NCBI GenBank assembly: GCA_020746995.1
Contig: JAGPXD010000001.1
Location: 6,262,001 to 6,326,000, forward strand
Direction: 5' to 3'
Source: Plectosphaerella cucumerina
Taxonomy: Eukaryota; Ascomycota; Sordariomycetes; Glomerellales; Plectosphaerellaceae
DNA: 64,000 bases
Position numbers and translations under genes: made by a program. The notes beneath the pieces are model-generated. The model ran no database searches and was not told the origin of the DNA. It saw nothing but the letters and a program-made list of their open reading frames with translations. Position 1 is the stretch's first letter; each line of letters starts with the position of its first letter. This document shows, in pieces, positions 21,922 through 33,469 of the stretch.

Positions 21922-22614
21922 GATGCCTGGTGTACGGGTAGCGAGCAGGAGCCTCTAGGTATGATGGAGTGGATAACAACAGGCTAAGAGGCTAGCTATG
22001 GGATGGGTATAAGCAAGATGAGGTTTGACGTTGTCGATAAGAAGCAGAAGCAGATGCCGTTCAAAGTGATGGGTCAATGAACAGCTTCAAGGCTTTATAG
22101 AACACCGGCTCGGCGACCGTCATGTCAATATTTTGTGCGTGAGCACAGGAACATAGCGTTGAAGAGGGCCTTATTGGAGGTGTCCGGCCAAGGATATCGG
22201 AATGAACCTAATCCAGCGACACCAAAACGCGGGGAAGCCAATCAATGAAACGGGGCAATCTCAAGAGTAGGCGAGCCGGCCGTGTGGTTGCTATCATGGC
22301 TCGTAGAGGTGTGCAGACTCCACCCAGGGCCGAGATCCGTGCCGACCGCGTGGTTGCTAGATTATGGTTCGTAGGGGCGTTCAGACATCACTGAGGGCCG
22401 AGATCCGTTCCGAAGTCCTATCTGTCGCAGCTCTGGGCGCCCGCCGGAGGTGTCCCAGGCGTAGTGCCAGAGCCTGGTCGGCCGGCTCTCGGCCGACATG
22501 TCCCGTGAAGCTGATAAAGATCCTGTGCATCGAGGACTTTCCAGACTTTATCGCATGGTACGCTCCTGCTCATGCTCCTTCGAACGCCTCACATACTCCA
22601 CTCCAGCCTTTACC
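21922..22614. promoter_or_regulatory. Divergent promoter region of the MFS transporter and polyol dehydrogenase
   Basis: The 693-bp gap separates two divergent metabolic genes. It holds TATAAA (minus strand, 22094-22099) for the transporter and a 66-bp imperfect tandem duplication (22281-22413). I see no gene within it. Confidence 0.5.
22281..22413. repeat. 66-bp imperfect tandem duplication
   Basis: The first copy begins CGTGTGGTTGCTA at 22281, the second CGCGTGGTTGCTA at 22347. Both share the blocks GTGGTTGCTA, TGG(C/T)TCGTAG and AGGGCCGAGATCCGT in the same order and spacing. Many of the differences are C/T or G/A. It lies in the divergent promoter, so it may duplicate a regulator-binding site. 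Confidence 0.7.
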
Positions 22615-23861
22615 ATGTCAGCAACATCTCTTCCCACCTCGAACCGAGCAGTTGTCTGGGTCGCAGCCAGGAAGCTGGAGATCGAGCAGCGTCCTGTCGT
22701 GCCGCCTCAGGAAAATGAAGTCCTCGTCGAAATTGTCTCCACGGGCATATGCGGCTCTGACTGCCACAACTGGGAGAGTGACAAGCTCTCGCGCCAGCTC
22801 GTTCTAGGCCACGAGTCCTCGGGTGTCATCATCAAAGTCGGCAGCAACGTCAAGGACCGATCTGTTGGGCAGAGAGTCGCCGTGGAGCCAGGCTTTGCCT
22901 GCATGGAGTGAGTCCCGAGCAGCAGCTTTTCGACACCTACATTCAGCTGATATCTTCTTTCCAGGTGCGAGTTTTGCGTCCGCGGGAACACAAACACATG
23001 TGCCGATCTCAAATACTGTGGCCTTGACCCGACTGACGGCACCCTCTGCCAATATTTCACCTGCAAGTCATCTATGACAGTCCCCATTCCCGATAATGTA
23101 TCGTGGGAAGAGGCTGGGGCAATTCAGCCCCTCGCCATTGCTGTTCAATTGGCTCGTAGAGCTTCATTGAATGCCCACCACACCATGGCCATTTTGTAAG
23201 CTTTGTGGTCTCTCTGAGAGGACGTGTGAAACAATGCTGACTCGATTCTCTAGTGGATGCGGTCCCCTCGGGTTGTTGATCCTGGCTGTTGCCAAAGCTT
23301 ACGGTGTCAAAAAGATCATCATGTTCGATATTGAATCGTCACGAACCGAGTTTGCCGAGAAATATGGCGCTACAGCAGGAATCGTGACCCCATCCAACAA
23401 GGATCCGACAGTCGACTCATTGACATTCGCGCAAGACTACGCGAAGCAGGTCATTGCGCAACATGGCTTGGGCCACGGTTTCGACGTCACTGTCGAGGCC
23501 AGCGGGGCTGAGGTCTGCGCTCAAATGGCGGTTTGCATGCTCAAGGCTGGCGGTACGTGCATTCAGGCTGGCTTGGGCAAGCCTCTGACGTCTGTGCCAC
23601 TATTCCTTGTAACTGCAAAGGAGCTCAACATCAAGGGTATGTTTTCCACACCGTGCGTGAATTCGATTTAGCTAATACGTGCCAGGCACTGTACGATACA
23701 CGCCCGGATGCTTTGCGGACGCGATCAGTCTGCTTGACCGCAAGCTTGTAGACCTCAAGCCTCTCATTACGTCTACATACCCTCTTACGGAGGGAGCAAA
23801 GGCATTCGACGCCCAGCATGAGAAGAAGGATATCAAGATTGTGATTATGAATCAAAAATAG
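22615..23861 (+). CDS. Zinc-dependent medium-chain (polyol/sorbitol/xylitol-type) dehydrogenase
   Basis: Exons 22615-22907, 22965-23195, 23254-23636 and 23686-23861 give 360 aa, the family norm. Catalytic zinc ligands: C46 in GICGSD, and H66 and E67 in GHE. Structural zinc: C96, C99, C102 and C110. The Rossmann motif GCGPLG follows intron 2, and an acidic residue at the end of the second strand (IIMFDIE) predicts NAD rather than NADP. The sequence pattern fits sorbitol/xylitol dehydrogenases, which oxidise polyols to ketoses. Met 22615 is preferred over upstream in-frame starts because the conserved core begins just after it and its context is good. The gene is divergent from the MFS carrier. 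The substrate is not fixed by sequence; L-arabinitol or another sugar alcohol is possible. Confidence 0.88.
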
Positions 23862-24627
23862 GTCGACAGATCGGAGATTCTAGACTGCCATGAATCACAC
23901 TAATGGCGAAAGGATTGACTGCAGTGCCCTGATTCATTGGCCCCTGAGTGGGTAGATAATAACGCGATTTGACTGTTGAGCCTGTTCTGCATTATGCCTC
24001 GGGAAGAGAGTAGTATACTTATTGCATCAGTAAATGACACCTCTAAAGAAGATCGAACTAGCTGAGACTCCCTACGTCATGAGTGGAATTCCGGAAGTTC
24101 CTTTGCGTCTAGGACTCGTACACTATATAAGACGAGAACCGCGTGAGCAAGCTGCCTGTACAGGTTTAGGCACTTTCGAGGGCTAAGAGCCGCATAATAT
24201 ATAAAGGACCGATTTCGGAGAGATCACGGTCCTGTGTATCATCGCATCGAGGGAAAACGACTTCCAGCCGTAAACTCAAGTCCTCGGTCCACGTGCTAGC
24301 TACGGTTTTCAATAGTGACAGAATGCCTAAACACGCTAAAAACTCGTAATTCGACTATCAAGAATTCGTGCAAGACCACCAGTACCCAGTCACTAATCTC
24401 CTACTCTCGATGCGTCCGCAGCCATCAACCCTTCGATGCTCACCGAGTAGTCTCCAATGGCAACACACCTCCTCAGCATTCATTTGAGCATGACACTCGA
24501 TCAGAGTGCCGAGTGAGTCGATATGAGTCACTATGAATCATATTGAGTAGGTCCACAGATGATAGGGGGTGGGAGACCGTCAGATTTGGACTGGTACCCA
24601 CGAGAATCCAAGGGTAGGAGCTGTAAC

Positions 24628-25215
24628 TGAGTCCGCGTATATGCCCCTATTGACTATGCGGTCAGCTATGGAGTTGGTTCCACTGCATGATTCATACCTG
24701 CATCGGGCGAGACCTAGGGGTTTGCACCTGCAGCTTATTACGCGTAACTAACCCTGTCTCGTGGTAAGGATCCATTGTGCGCTTCCTCTGAGAACGACAA
24801 AGATCATGTTCATGTGGATATACCTAGTAGACAACATTGCAGTCGGCTCTGACGCCCCATAGCTCCATCATCTCACTTTTCAGTCCCGCACTTCATCTGA
24901 CCGCTTCCGAGGCCATGACAGCATGAGGCTGGCTGGCATGATCTTCTTTCTCTTCAACACATGTTTTCCGCTCAGCAATTATCATCATTCTGGTGGCAAT
25001 GTTGCTTGAATGGGTACCATTTCGCGAACTCTCTCACTACACCTTCCAAAAAGAGGACTGCTCGAGATGACCACATTATCATGAGGGGCTTGACATATAC
25101 GCGGAGTTGATCCCAGCCACAACCCTGGTCTCTCTTCCAGCATCGGTATCAAGTAGTAGAAGTGACTGCGAGGCTGACTGCATTGGCAATGGAGACATAT
25201 ACGCGGAGTCTCCTT
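24628..25215. repeat. Imperfect inverted repeat, arms about 95 bp (24628-24724 and 25115-25215)
   Basis: The left arm on the plus strand and the right arm on the minus strand align from TCCGCGTATATG through a shared GTCAG block to a GAGACC block, with roughly 70% identity by eye. TCCGCGTATATG occurs a third time on the minus strand near 25093-25106. Many differences are transitions. Arms facing each other about 390 bp apart suggest a non-autonomous element relic, but no target-site duplication or transposase is seen. Confidence 0.5.
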
Positions 25216-25302
25216 GTATGCAGGGTTCGTACACGCGATTCAAAGGGTGAAGATCTACCCAGCCGAAGGGCCGCCAGAGTGCGTTCATCAGTCAAGTCTC
25301 AG

Positions 25303-25309
25303 GTATAAA
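25303..25309 (+). promoter_or_regulatory. TATA box of the eight-cysteine secreted protein gene
   Basis: TATAAAA lies about 120 bp before the ATG at 25427, within a GGTATAAAAGACC context. Confidence 0.5.
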
Positions 25310-25426
25310 AGACCATCTTTGCCCGGGTTGTCAATGACTGACCTGCCTGTTCTCCATCTCCATCAGGCAATCATACAACTCTCATCGCTCACCAGCAAGC
25401 TCACAGCTACTTCACCATCGACCAAC

Positions 25427-26212
25427 ATGCTGTTCCTTCCGGCCTTCCTCACCCTCCTTGGCAGCGTTTCTGCTGTTGACATCTGGCTCAACTTCCAGAC
25501 CACCAACTGCAGAGGCAGCGGCAGTGTCCTTTGCCCTGGTCTAGAGCCCAACACATGCTGTTCTGTTCCCGGAAGAACAGGCAACCCCTACACAAGCGTC
25601 ACCGTCATGCACATTCCCAGCGTCTGGAACCTCGATTGCAGGGGCCACGCGGGCAACTACTGCGGGCCCATCAGGGAGCTGCAGACCAGCAACGGCAGGA
25701 ACACTGTCTGCCTTGGCAGGGGGCCTTTCGGAGGCGGCGGTTATGGCTTCTGGAATGGTCGTGTCGCTGCGACTGCCGAGTCTGCTGCCGAAGGCAACTG
25801 CACGAGGCCTTCCATCGTGTCTCTCGGCGATGGAACGCAGTACGACGTTGCCGACTTGAACGATGATGATTTCAACGAAATGGTACGTGGCAATTCCTCG
25901 AAGAATCATTCATGGGTCCGTCACTAACACCATACTTTGCAGTCAGTACCTACCTTACCCACGCGTCGGCCGAAAGTCTTCCCCTCGTTCCACTCTCCGT
26001 GTACCTTTGCTTTCATGCTGTCGAGGCTTCACGAAGATTTGGACCCCTTTCTTAGCACTGACTGAAAGATTCGCCCATTTGAGATACTTCTTCTAACTTC
26101 TTCATTCCATAGCTTCGACATTGTGGAAGCCGATGGCATCTCTGACGATGTCCCTGAGAAGTTCAACATCAACAAGCTGGACGAAGCCTCCCTCCTTCCT
26201 CGCTACTACTAA
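25427..26212 (+). CDS. Secreted eight-cysteine protein of unknown function
   Basis: Exon 1 (25427-25882) encodes a signal peptide MLFLPAFLTLLGSVSA and a mature domain with eight cysteines (NCRG, LCPG, a CC pair, DCRG, YCGP, VCLG and NCTR), rich in Gly and Asn and with sequons. It ends DLNDDDFNEM before a GTACGT donor. The last exon (26113-26212) encodes FDIVEADGISDDVPEKF and stops at 26210-26212. A middle exon 25942/3-25998 is needed to keep phase; with it the sum is 612 nt (203 aa), but its sequence is not protein-like and the model is uncertain. The layout (NFQTTNC near the N-terminus, D-rich C-terminus) resembles a group of small secreted proteins found across filamentous fungi with no assigned function. 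It may be an extracellular or effector-like protein (inference). Confidence 0.6.
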
Positions 26213-27161
26213 GTGGCTTCCGAGACCCGACTTGGGGACGCTCGAGTCGTGTCGTCACATCAATGGTGTCATCGAACCCCTCAAATATTGCACATACTTG
26301 GCTGCCAGTCCCCTATTCGTTGACACTCAACTGTCCACTGCCACTCCTTCTCGGCATACAACTGTCGCTTCACTCTTTTCTTCACATTCTATGGTACGAA
26401 GACAGTTCGCCCAAACACAGTACATCCCCTTTTCTGCCATCCTGAGCCGCTAGAACAGGCCAGAAACCACAAATGGCATTTCAATACATACATTCATCGC
26501 GTCACTGACTGACTGGCCCTTGCGGCTCTGGCTCGCCGTCTCATGTCGTTGCAATGTTCCGCCCTCACTACCGCTTCAAGTAACCAGAGAGCTTACGCAC
26601 CAATGCACCACTTTGGTGCCATGTTCGAACAGGAAGGACGAGATCTCCATATCCACCAAGGTGCATAGATGGACTCCAATTGGAAGGTGAACTGGCGTTT
26701 GGCATCATCGTGAGATTGATTCACGAGGAGGGGTTGCATCGTGCATCTCGGGGATGCAAGACGTGCTTGAATACGAGATCCGGTTCGGCCGAGGTGGATA
26801 TCTGTCGTTGGGACAGGCGCAGTGCAATGGTGAGTGCCGTGCCGCTGAATGAGGAGGTGTCAGGGCCTTGATGGTTATCTACCCCGGTGATGCCAATCTA
26901 CCTGCCATTTCGAGCTACACTTGATGCAACTTCAGCACGCAATGATTTGTCTTCGCCCAACTTGCAGGGATGGCCGCCGCTTTCGGACTTTCTGAACCCT
27001 TGCTTGATGGCCGGAATTTCTTGGTGTCCTCGGAGTTTTGTCGTGATGGTCGCATCATGAGGGCTATAAAGCATCATCAGAGACCTTGGTGTCATGAGGT
27101 ACATGTGCCTACTCAGCTCATCCTCCTGATCAGTCGGCTTGCTTAGGGTGCCATCGCCACG
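26213..27161. other. Intergenic spacer, no gene seen
   Basis: It holds the 3' region of the secreted protein gene and the promoter of the subtilase. A TATAAA at 27065 is the only site I can point to. Confidence 0.5.
27065..27070 (+). promoter_or_regulatory. TATA box of the subtilase gene
   Basis: TATAAA is located 92 bp before the ATG at 27162, in a GGCTATAAAGC context. Confidence 0.5.
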
Positions 27162-30109
27162 ATGGCTGTCTTCTCGTCCCTTTTCTGGGCAAAGAAAGCC
27201 GCCTTGCTTTTGCTGGCCGTTACGTCCATCAACGCTTCCCAGCCCCCAGACCTTACCTCCAGGATTATCATCGGCAATGGCCCTGACAAGGCTGCGGCAA
27301 ACCGCCTGAGCAACGATCCTTTCGTCAACGGTGGCGTGAAGCGGCTTCCTGTAGACAAAGTCGTCGAGGGAGCCTACATCGTCTCGCTCAAGGGCGGATC
27401 ATCCATCGCGGGCCGTCACATCCCCAGCGCTCACGAACGATTCCACAAACGTGCCGCCGACGAGGACGTGACTTACGACATCCGTCGCGAGTTCCACGAT
27501 GCCGACCTGTTCTACGGCTTGTCTCTGACCTTACACGACGGGGAGGATGTCGAGAAGCTTAAGGCCCTGCCCGAGGTGCTTCAAGTTTGGCCTATCACCG
27601 AGATTCTCCCTCCGACGCCCCTGGGATACGAAAGCGTCGAATTCGCCAAGCGCGAGTCTGTTTCCTCCCGCAATGTCACTCGCGGCAAGGACTACAAGAT
27701 TGACTACAACCTGAAGCTGGCCGGCGTTGAGCACCTGCACAGCCACGGCATCAAGGGCAAGGGTGTCAAGCTTGCTGTCATCGATACGGGCGTTGACTAC
27801 AACCACCCCGCTCTGGGTGGTGGTTTCGGCCCTGGCAAGAAGATCACTTTCGGTCGTTCGTACATCAATGATGGTGTCGGTGGTCCCAATGATCCCCTTG
27901 CCACATGCGGCAGCGGAGGACATGGCACGCACGTTGCTGGTAAGTTTCTCTCTGGTTTAGCCTTGGCTGGCGATCTGAACGGAACCGTTGCTGACCCGGG
28001 ATCCTCAATACAGGCACCATCATCGGCGAGGACCCTTCTGACTACGGCTTCGGTCTGCTCGGAGTGGCTCCCGAAGTCGAGCTGGGCATGTACAGGATCT
28101 TCCCGTGTGTAGGGAGCACGGGATCGGACCTCGTTCTGGCGGGCCTACTGGACGCTGCCGAGGACGGGGCGGACATCATCTCCCTCTCGCTCGGTGCCAA
28201 CAGCGGCTGGGCCGTCGAGAATCCTTTCGAGCAGGTCATCACTCTGCTGAAGGAGCGCAACGTCGTCACCATTGTCGCCCAGGGGAACTACGGCTTCGCG
28301 GGCCCGTACTGGACGGGCAGCCCCGCCATCTCCAAGGACGCTGTTGCCATTGCCTCGACGAACGCCGCGAGGTACCCCACGACGTACAAGTTCAAGGACA
28401 ACAAGGGTGGTTCGTTCATCTACGGTGGTCTCTGGCCTCTAACGACCACATTGAAGGCCTACACCCCGCCCGACGATCCTGAAGGGCCCTTCTCCGGCAT
28501 TTACGGTTGCTCGTACCAGGTCCTGGACGAAGCTGTGGCTGAACTCGAGAGAAGGGGCTGGGAACCTCAGGACACCGTCCTGCTTCTCAAGAGGGGGGCT
28601 TGGTGCGGTGACTCTACGAATTCTGCCGTGGCTGCGGAGTACGGGTTCCATGCCACTCTTTTCTGGGCCGGAGAAGAGCATGTCAATCCGGAGGACAACT
28701 TCTTCGGTTCCGTCGCCGGGTTGGAAGCCAGCTTGTACGTCAACGCCGTTGACGGACCCAGCATCTACAAGAGCCTTCTCGCGGATCCTCTGGGCTACCA
28801 GCTCGTCTTCAGCTCGACACGCTTCACTCCCCTCGACCTCGAGGGCACCCCCAACGCCGTGAGCAACTTCTCTTCATGGGGCGCGGCATGGGAGGTCGAC
28901 CGCCAGAAGCCGGATATCGCCGCCCCGGGTCATCTCATTCTCAGCAGCTGGCCCCTTGAGGATGGAGGCTACGCCATCATCTCGGGCACCTCGATGGCCA
29001 CACCATTCGCGGCTGGAGCCTACGCCCTGCTCAAGTCGGCGTACCCCAACCTGTCCGTCGACGAGCTGAGGTCCACGTTTGACAGCACCGCGAACCCGAC
29101 CAGGTGGTGGGCCGATAACCGTGTCATTCACAGCACCCTCGGTCAGGGAGCTGGTCTCATCAACGTCTGGGAGGCATACAACTCTGGTGCCCTCCTCAAC
29201 GAGACGCGGATCGTGCTCGGGGCCACGGCCAAGGCGACGAGGAGCTTCACCATCAAGAATACACTGGGTCGGAGCAAGACTTTCTCGCTCACGCACGAGC
29301 CTGCAGGGCTGAACGAGAGGGTGCCCTACCCGGAAGCACCGCGTGAGGAGTGGTACAACCTGGGCTGGATTTCGAAGGCGGTCTATGCCGACGTCGTGTT
29401 CCACACTCCCACCGAGTTCACCCTTGGCGCTGGCGAAACGGCCACCGTGAGCTTCACCGTCACTGCCCCCGATATCGACGAGCGATACGTCCCCTCGTAC
29501 TCTGGGTACATAACGCTAACCTCAGGTCGGGACGTGTACCGCGCTTCGTACTACGGTGTCCCGTACAAGTTCTCCGATGCCGAGGTGTTCGAGCAGACCA
29601 AGAGAGAGGGGACGCCCCTGCCTGCGCTGGGCGAGTTGAACCCGAACACCGGGACCCCGATCATCGGAAGCCCCTACGTCAGCTTCAACTACGCAGAGGG
29701 CCGCTACTTCGAACTGCTCTTCCGGACGTGGCAGCCCTTCTCAGCGTGGCGTGTCGACCTCATCCACCACAATACCACTTTCAAGCCGACCATCGAGGCG
29801 TTCCCCGGCGTGACTTTCGACAACCTGACGACGAGCGACTTTGAGGTCAAGGAGGACTGGGGCGGCGTTCAGTCCTTGGGATATGTCGGCAACGCGGGGA
29901 ACTTTCCCCCCATCGACGCGTGGGCGACTATTGGTGGTGGGTTCAGGGATCCCACTTCCGGGGAGCCTCTCACGCGTGCCTACCCGCCTGGCGACTACAG
30001 GTTGGTGCTTAGGCTGTTGAGGCTGAACCTGGATCATACCGATCCGAAGAACTGGGATAGCTGGCTTTCGGGCATCGCTCATCTGGAGGATGAGTTTCCG
30101 AACTCGTAG
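27162..30109 (+). CDS. Secreted subtilisin-like serine protease (S8) with PA insert and Fn3-like tail
   Basis: Exons 27162-27939 and 28014-30109 give 957 aa. There is a signal peptide (residues 1-24, AALLLLAVTSINAS). An inhibitor-I9-like propeptide spans about 68-145 (GAYIVSLKGG). The catalytic domain has D208 in VIDTGVDYNHP, H257 in GHGTHVAG and S586 in SGTSMATPFAAG; the intron falls in the GHGTHVAG-T motif. A protease-associated insert lies between about 390 and 490, and beta-sandwich domains follow S586 (about 650-957). This is the layout of large extracellular subtilases (minor extracellular protease Vpr type), which degrade host or environmental protein. A GHGTH intron and complete triad argue for an active enzyme. 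It neighbours the eight-cysteine secreted protein. A TATA box lies at 27065. Confidence 0.93.
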
Positions 30110-30996
30110 GAGGAGGTGGAGGAGGAGCGGGATCGGCGGAGGTTACGGACGCCGTGGACGGGCCGAGAAGGCGACGCGGTGGTGGATCCGGACGAGGCCG
30201 AGGGGCCTAGATGCTAGCGGCGATGAGAGGAAGGCCCGAGGTGGCGGCGTAATTCCATGAGTTGGCTGGCGGAGGTGACGGGGGGAAGAGTCATCATCGT
30301 CTCGGACCTCTCTCGCCTCCGGTGTTCTCGCCTCCGATGTTCAAGCTTGTCTTCGAGGTCATCGATTTCGACCTGCCCGTCGAGGGATCGAGGTGAGACT
30401 TGCGGGTCTCCGAGTAGTGAACATTTGATAGACTTCTAGGCTTCTGACTGAGCCCATGCAGACGTGTAGATGTGATGTGAATACTGAACACGGCTTGGAG
30501 GGACGTCAAAAACGTGTCAGAATAATCCCGGTTCGCTCGGCAGGAAATCCATGTTTGCCGGTGGAGTTCCGTTGCTTGTGGGCAGCGGCATGACGTAAGG
30601 TCCAGGGGCGCTAGAGCTGGAGCTGCCGAGCTTCGGATGTACCTCGCGTCTTCGTAGGGACGAATGATCTCCTAACAGCGATGCACCTTGATGAGGAGGG
30701 TCCCTGGTAGCCAAGCATCCAGATGGCTCAAGCTCCCGAGTCACTCCCCTGATACTCAGCCCGCCAACAGGAACGTCTGGCGGCGCATCATCAGTTGACT
30801 GGGCTGGCTTCTTTTCTCTCAGCTCCGGCTGCTTCCAGAAAACACCTCTCCCTGCACCCTCACCATTTCGCATAGAGCAAAGAATACCCGGTCGAGCTTC
30901 TGGAACTCTTTTCCTGCTCTGCCTTTCATCCGGACATGTGCTAAGAGCAAGCACCTTCCATACAACTTGTCCCGCTCTCAGAACCTCATCGCGACG
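30110..30996. other. Intergenic spacer, no gene seen
   Basis: Downstream of the subtilase is a GGA-rich stretch (about 30110-30260), then the NDE1-type gene promoter. Open frames here have no recognisable features. Confidence 0.5.
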
Positions 30997-33130
30997 ATGC
31001 GCCCGCAGGCGGTCACGCCGTCGGCCTTGACACGCCCAGCGCGGCAGTGTCGAGGCATTGTGTCGAAGGTCCCTACAACAAGCTTCGCTCCTCGATCCTA
31101 CCATAACCTGTCGAGACAATCGACATCAACCACAAAGCCCGCACCTCTTGCGTCGCGGACAGGAGCATCCCTCCAGCCGACATTCTTCCTCTCACATTCC
31201 CCGACGTCGACTCGCCAGCTCAGCTTCTTCTCCAGACCGCTTCCCAACACCCAGTCGCGCCTGATCAACTTTGCCTACCGATCGGCAGCGTGGATCGGCA
31301 GCTCCGTCCTCTTCGTCGGCCTCGGAATCACCGCCTTCTTCATCTACGATGCGACCACATACAAGGAGCACGCAACAGGCCACGAGATTGAGGTCTCCCC
31401 CATCGCCCTGAACCCTAGGATCGGAGGACCCAAGAACCTCCCCATCGCCGATGTCCTGATCGACGACTCAGATTCGGAAGACATGAAGCGCCAGAAGGAC
31501 AAGCCCAAGCTCGTCATCATCGGTGGCGGCTGGGGCGGCGTCGCTCTGCTGAAAGAGCTGAATCCCGAAGACTACCACGTCACCGTCATCTCGCCCAAGA
31601 ACTACTTCCTCTTCACCCCCATGCTCCCCTCGGCCACCGTCGGCACCCTTGAGCTGCGGTCTCTCGTCGAGCCCATCCGTCGCGTCATCTCCCGAATCAA
31701 CGGCCACTTCATCCGTGCCAGCGCCGAGGACGTCGAGTTCTCCCACAAGCTCGTCGAGGTCTCCCAAAAAGACAAGGACGGCAAGGAGGTCAGGTTCTAC
31801 GTCCCCTATGACAAGCTCGTCATCGCCGTCGGCTCCGTCACCAACCCCCACGGCGTCAAGGGTCTCGAGAACGCACACTTCCTCAAGGACATCAACGACG
31901 CCCGCCTCATCCGCAACTCCATCATCCGCAACCTCGAGCGCGCCTGTCTCCCGACCACCAACGACGAGGAGCGCCGCCGTCTGCTTTCCTTCGTCATCAG
32001 CGGAGGCGGCCCCACCGGCGTCGAGTTCGCCGCCGAGCTCTTCGACCTGCTGAACGAGGATCTGACCGAGCACTTCCCGCGCCTACTTCGTAACGAGATC
32101 TCGGTCCACCTGATTCAGAGTCGTAGCCATATTCTCAACACATACGACGAGGCCGTTTCCAAATATGCCGAGGAGCGCTTCCTTCGCGACCAGATCGATG
32201 TCCAGACCAACTCCCGCGTCCAGGAGGTCCAGTCCGACAAGATCATCTTCACACAGCGCCAGCCAGACGGCTCCATCATCACAAAGGAGCTCCCCATGGG
32301 CTTCTGCCTCTGGTCCACCGGCGTCTCCCAGACAGAATTCTGCAAGCGCCTCTCCGATAAGCTGGGCGACTCCCAGACAAACCGCCACGCCCTCGAGACC
32401 GACACTCACCTCCGCCTCAACGGCGCTCCCCTCGGCGACGTCTACGCCATCGGCGACTGCTCCACCGTCCAGAACAACGTCGCCGACCACATCGTCACCT
32501 TCCTTCGCGGCCTCGCCTGGAAGCACGGCAAGGACCCCGAGACCCTCGAGCTGCACTTCAGCGACTGGCGCGACGTCGCTGCCGACGTCAGGAAGCGCTT
32601 CCCCCAGGCCGTCGGCCACCTGAAGCGCCTCGACAAGCTCTTCGCCGAGTTTGATAAGGACGGGTCTGGCACCCTCGACTTTGGCGAGCTGAGGGAGCTC
32701 CTCAACCAGATCGACAGCAAGCTCACCTCGCTCCCGGCCACCGCCCAGCGCGCCCATCAGCAGGGCCAGTATCTGGCTCATAAGTTCAACAAGACGGCCA
32801 GGACATCCGACGCTCTCCGTCTGAATGAGGTCAAGGATGGTGATATTGACGCACTCGTGTACAAAGCGTTCGAGTATCACCACCTCGGCAGCCTGGCGTA
32901 CATTGGCAACTCGGCCGTCTTTGACCTCGGCCAGGGCTGGAACGTGGCCGGAGGGCTGTGGGCTGTGTATGCTTGGAGGTCTGTGTACTTCGCGCAGTCG
33001 GTCAGTCTGAGGACGAGGATTCTGCTGGCCATGGACTGGGCGAAGCGAGGACTGTTTGGACGTGGTGAGTATTCCTGTCGACTTTTGGGTAACCAATGCT
33101 AACTTTATGACAGATCTCGTCAGTTACTAG
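30997..33130 (+). CDS. NDE1: External alternative NADH/NADPH dehydrogenase with EF-hand (NDE1 type)
   Basis: Exons 30997-33064 and 33114-33130 give 694 aa; the last exon codes only the final residues (DLVSY). An Arg/Ser-rich N-terminus is a mitochondrial presequence, followed by one membrane helix (WIGSSVLFVGLGITAFFIY). Two Rossmann motifs follow: VIIGGGWGGVALL (about 172) for FAD and VISGGGPTGVEFAAEL for NAD(P)H. Between the second motif and the C-terminus is a complete EF-hand loop, DKDGSGTLDFGE, starting at D553, which in this class binds Ca2+. The C-terminal region (GGLWAVYAWRSVYFAQ) anchors the protein to the inner membrane. Known: in Neurospora the EF-hand-bearing NDE1 oxidises cytosolic NADPH in a Ca2+-dependent way and feeds ubiquinone without proton pumping. 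Start chosen at the first ATG before the presequence. Confidence 0.93.
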
Positions 33131-33469
33131 ACTCAAGAGCTAGACATTGTGGTGTGCTTGAAGAAAAGGCATGTCCCAGCGAGTAGATAGAGCCATCTTG
33201 GGCGCCTAATGTTTATCGAGGCCATCGCGAGAGCACCATTTCAGTCATGGTGGAAGGGGATGGCATGAGAAAGAGAGCGATTGATCAGTCACACGCGAGC
33301 GAAGACGTTGGTTCAATGCCTAGGCAGGCCCGTCCATGTATGTATGTATTCATGCCGAATGTTTCCACAGAAAGAAGAGCCGTCCGTTCGTGTAGACATA
33401 ATTTTGGGAACGCTATGCAGAAGGAGAGAAGAAGCAGAAAGACACAGGTGACAAATGTCCCAGCGTCGT
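33131..33469. other. Convergent 3' spacer
   Basis: The 3' regions of NDE1 (+) and NOP53 (-) meet here. A short TGTATGTATGTATT tract is present. No gene is seen. Confidence 0.5.

Larger units (their letters stand above)
23862..25426. other. AT-richer spacer with an inverted repeat, no gene seen
   Basis: This 1.6-kb stretch is less GC-rich than the surrounding genes and has no long protein-like frame. It carries the inverted repeat 24628-25215 and a TATA box at 25303. It may be a decayed mobile element footprint (inference). Confidence 0.5.
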
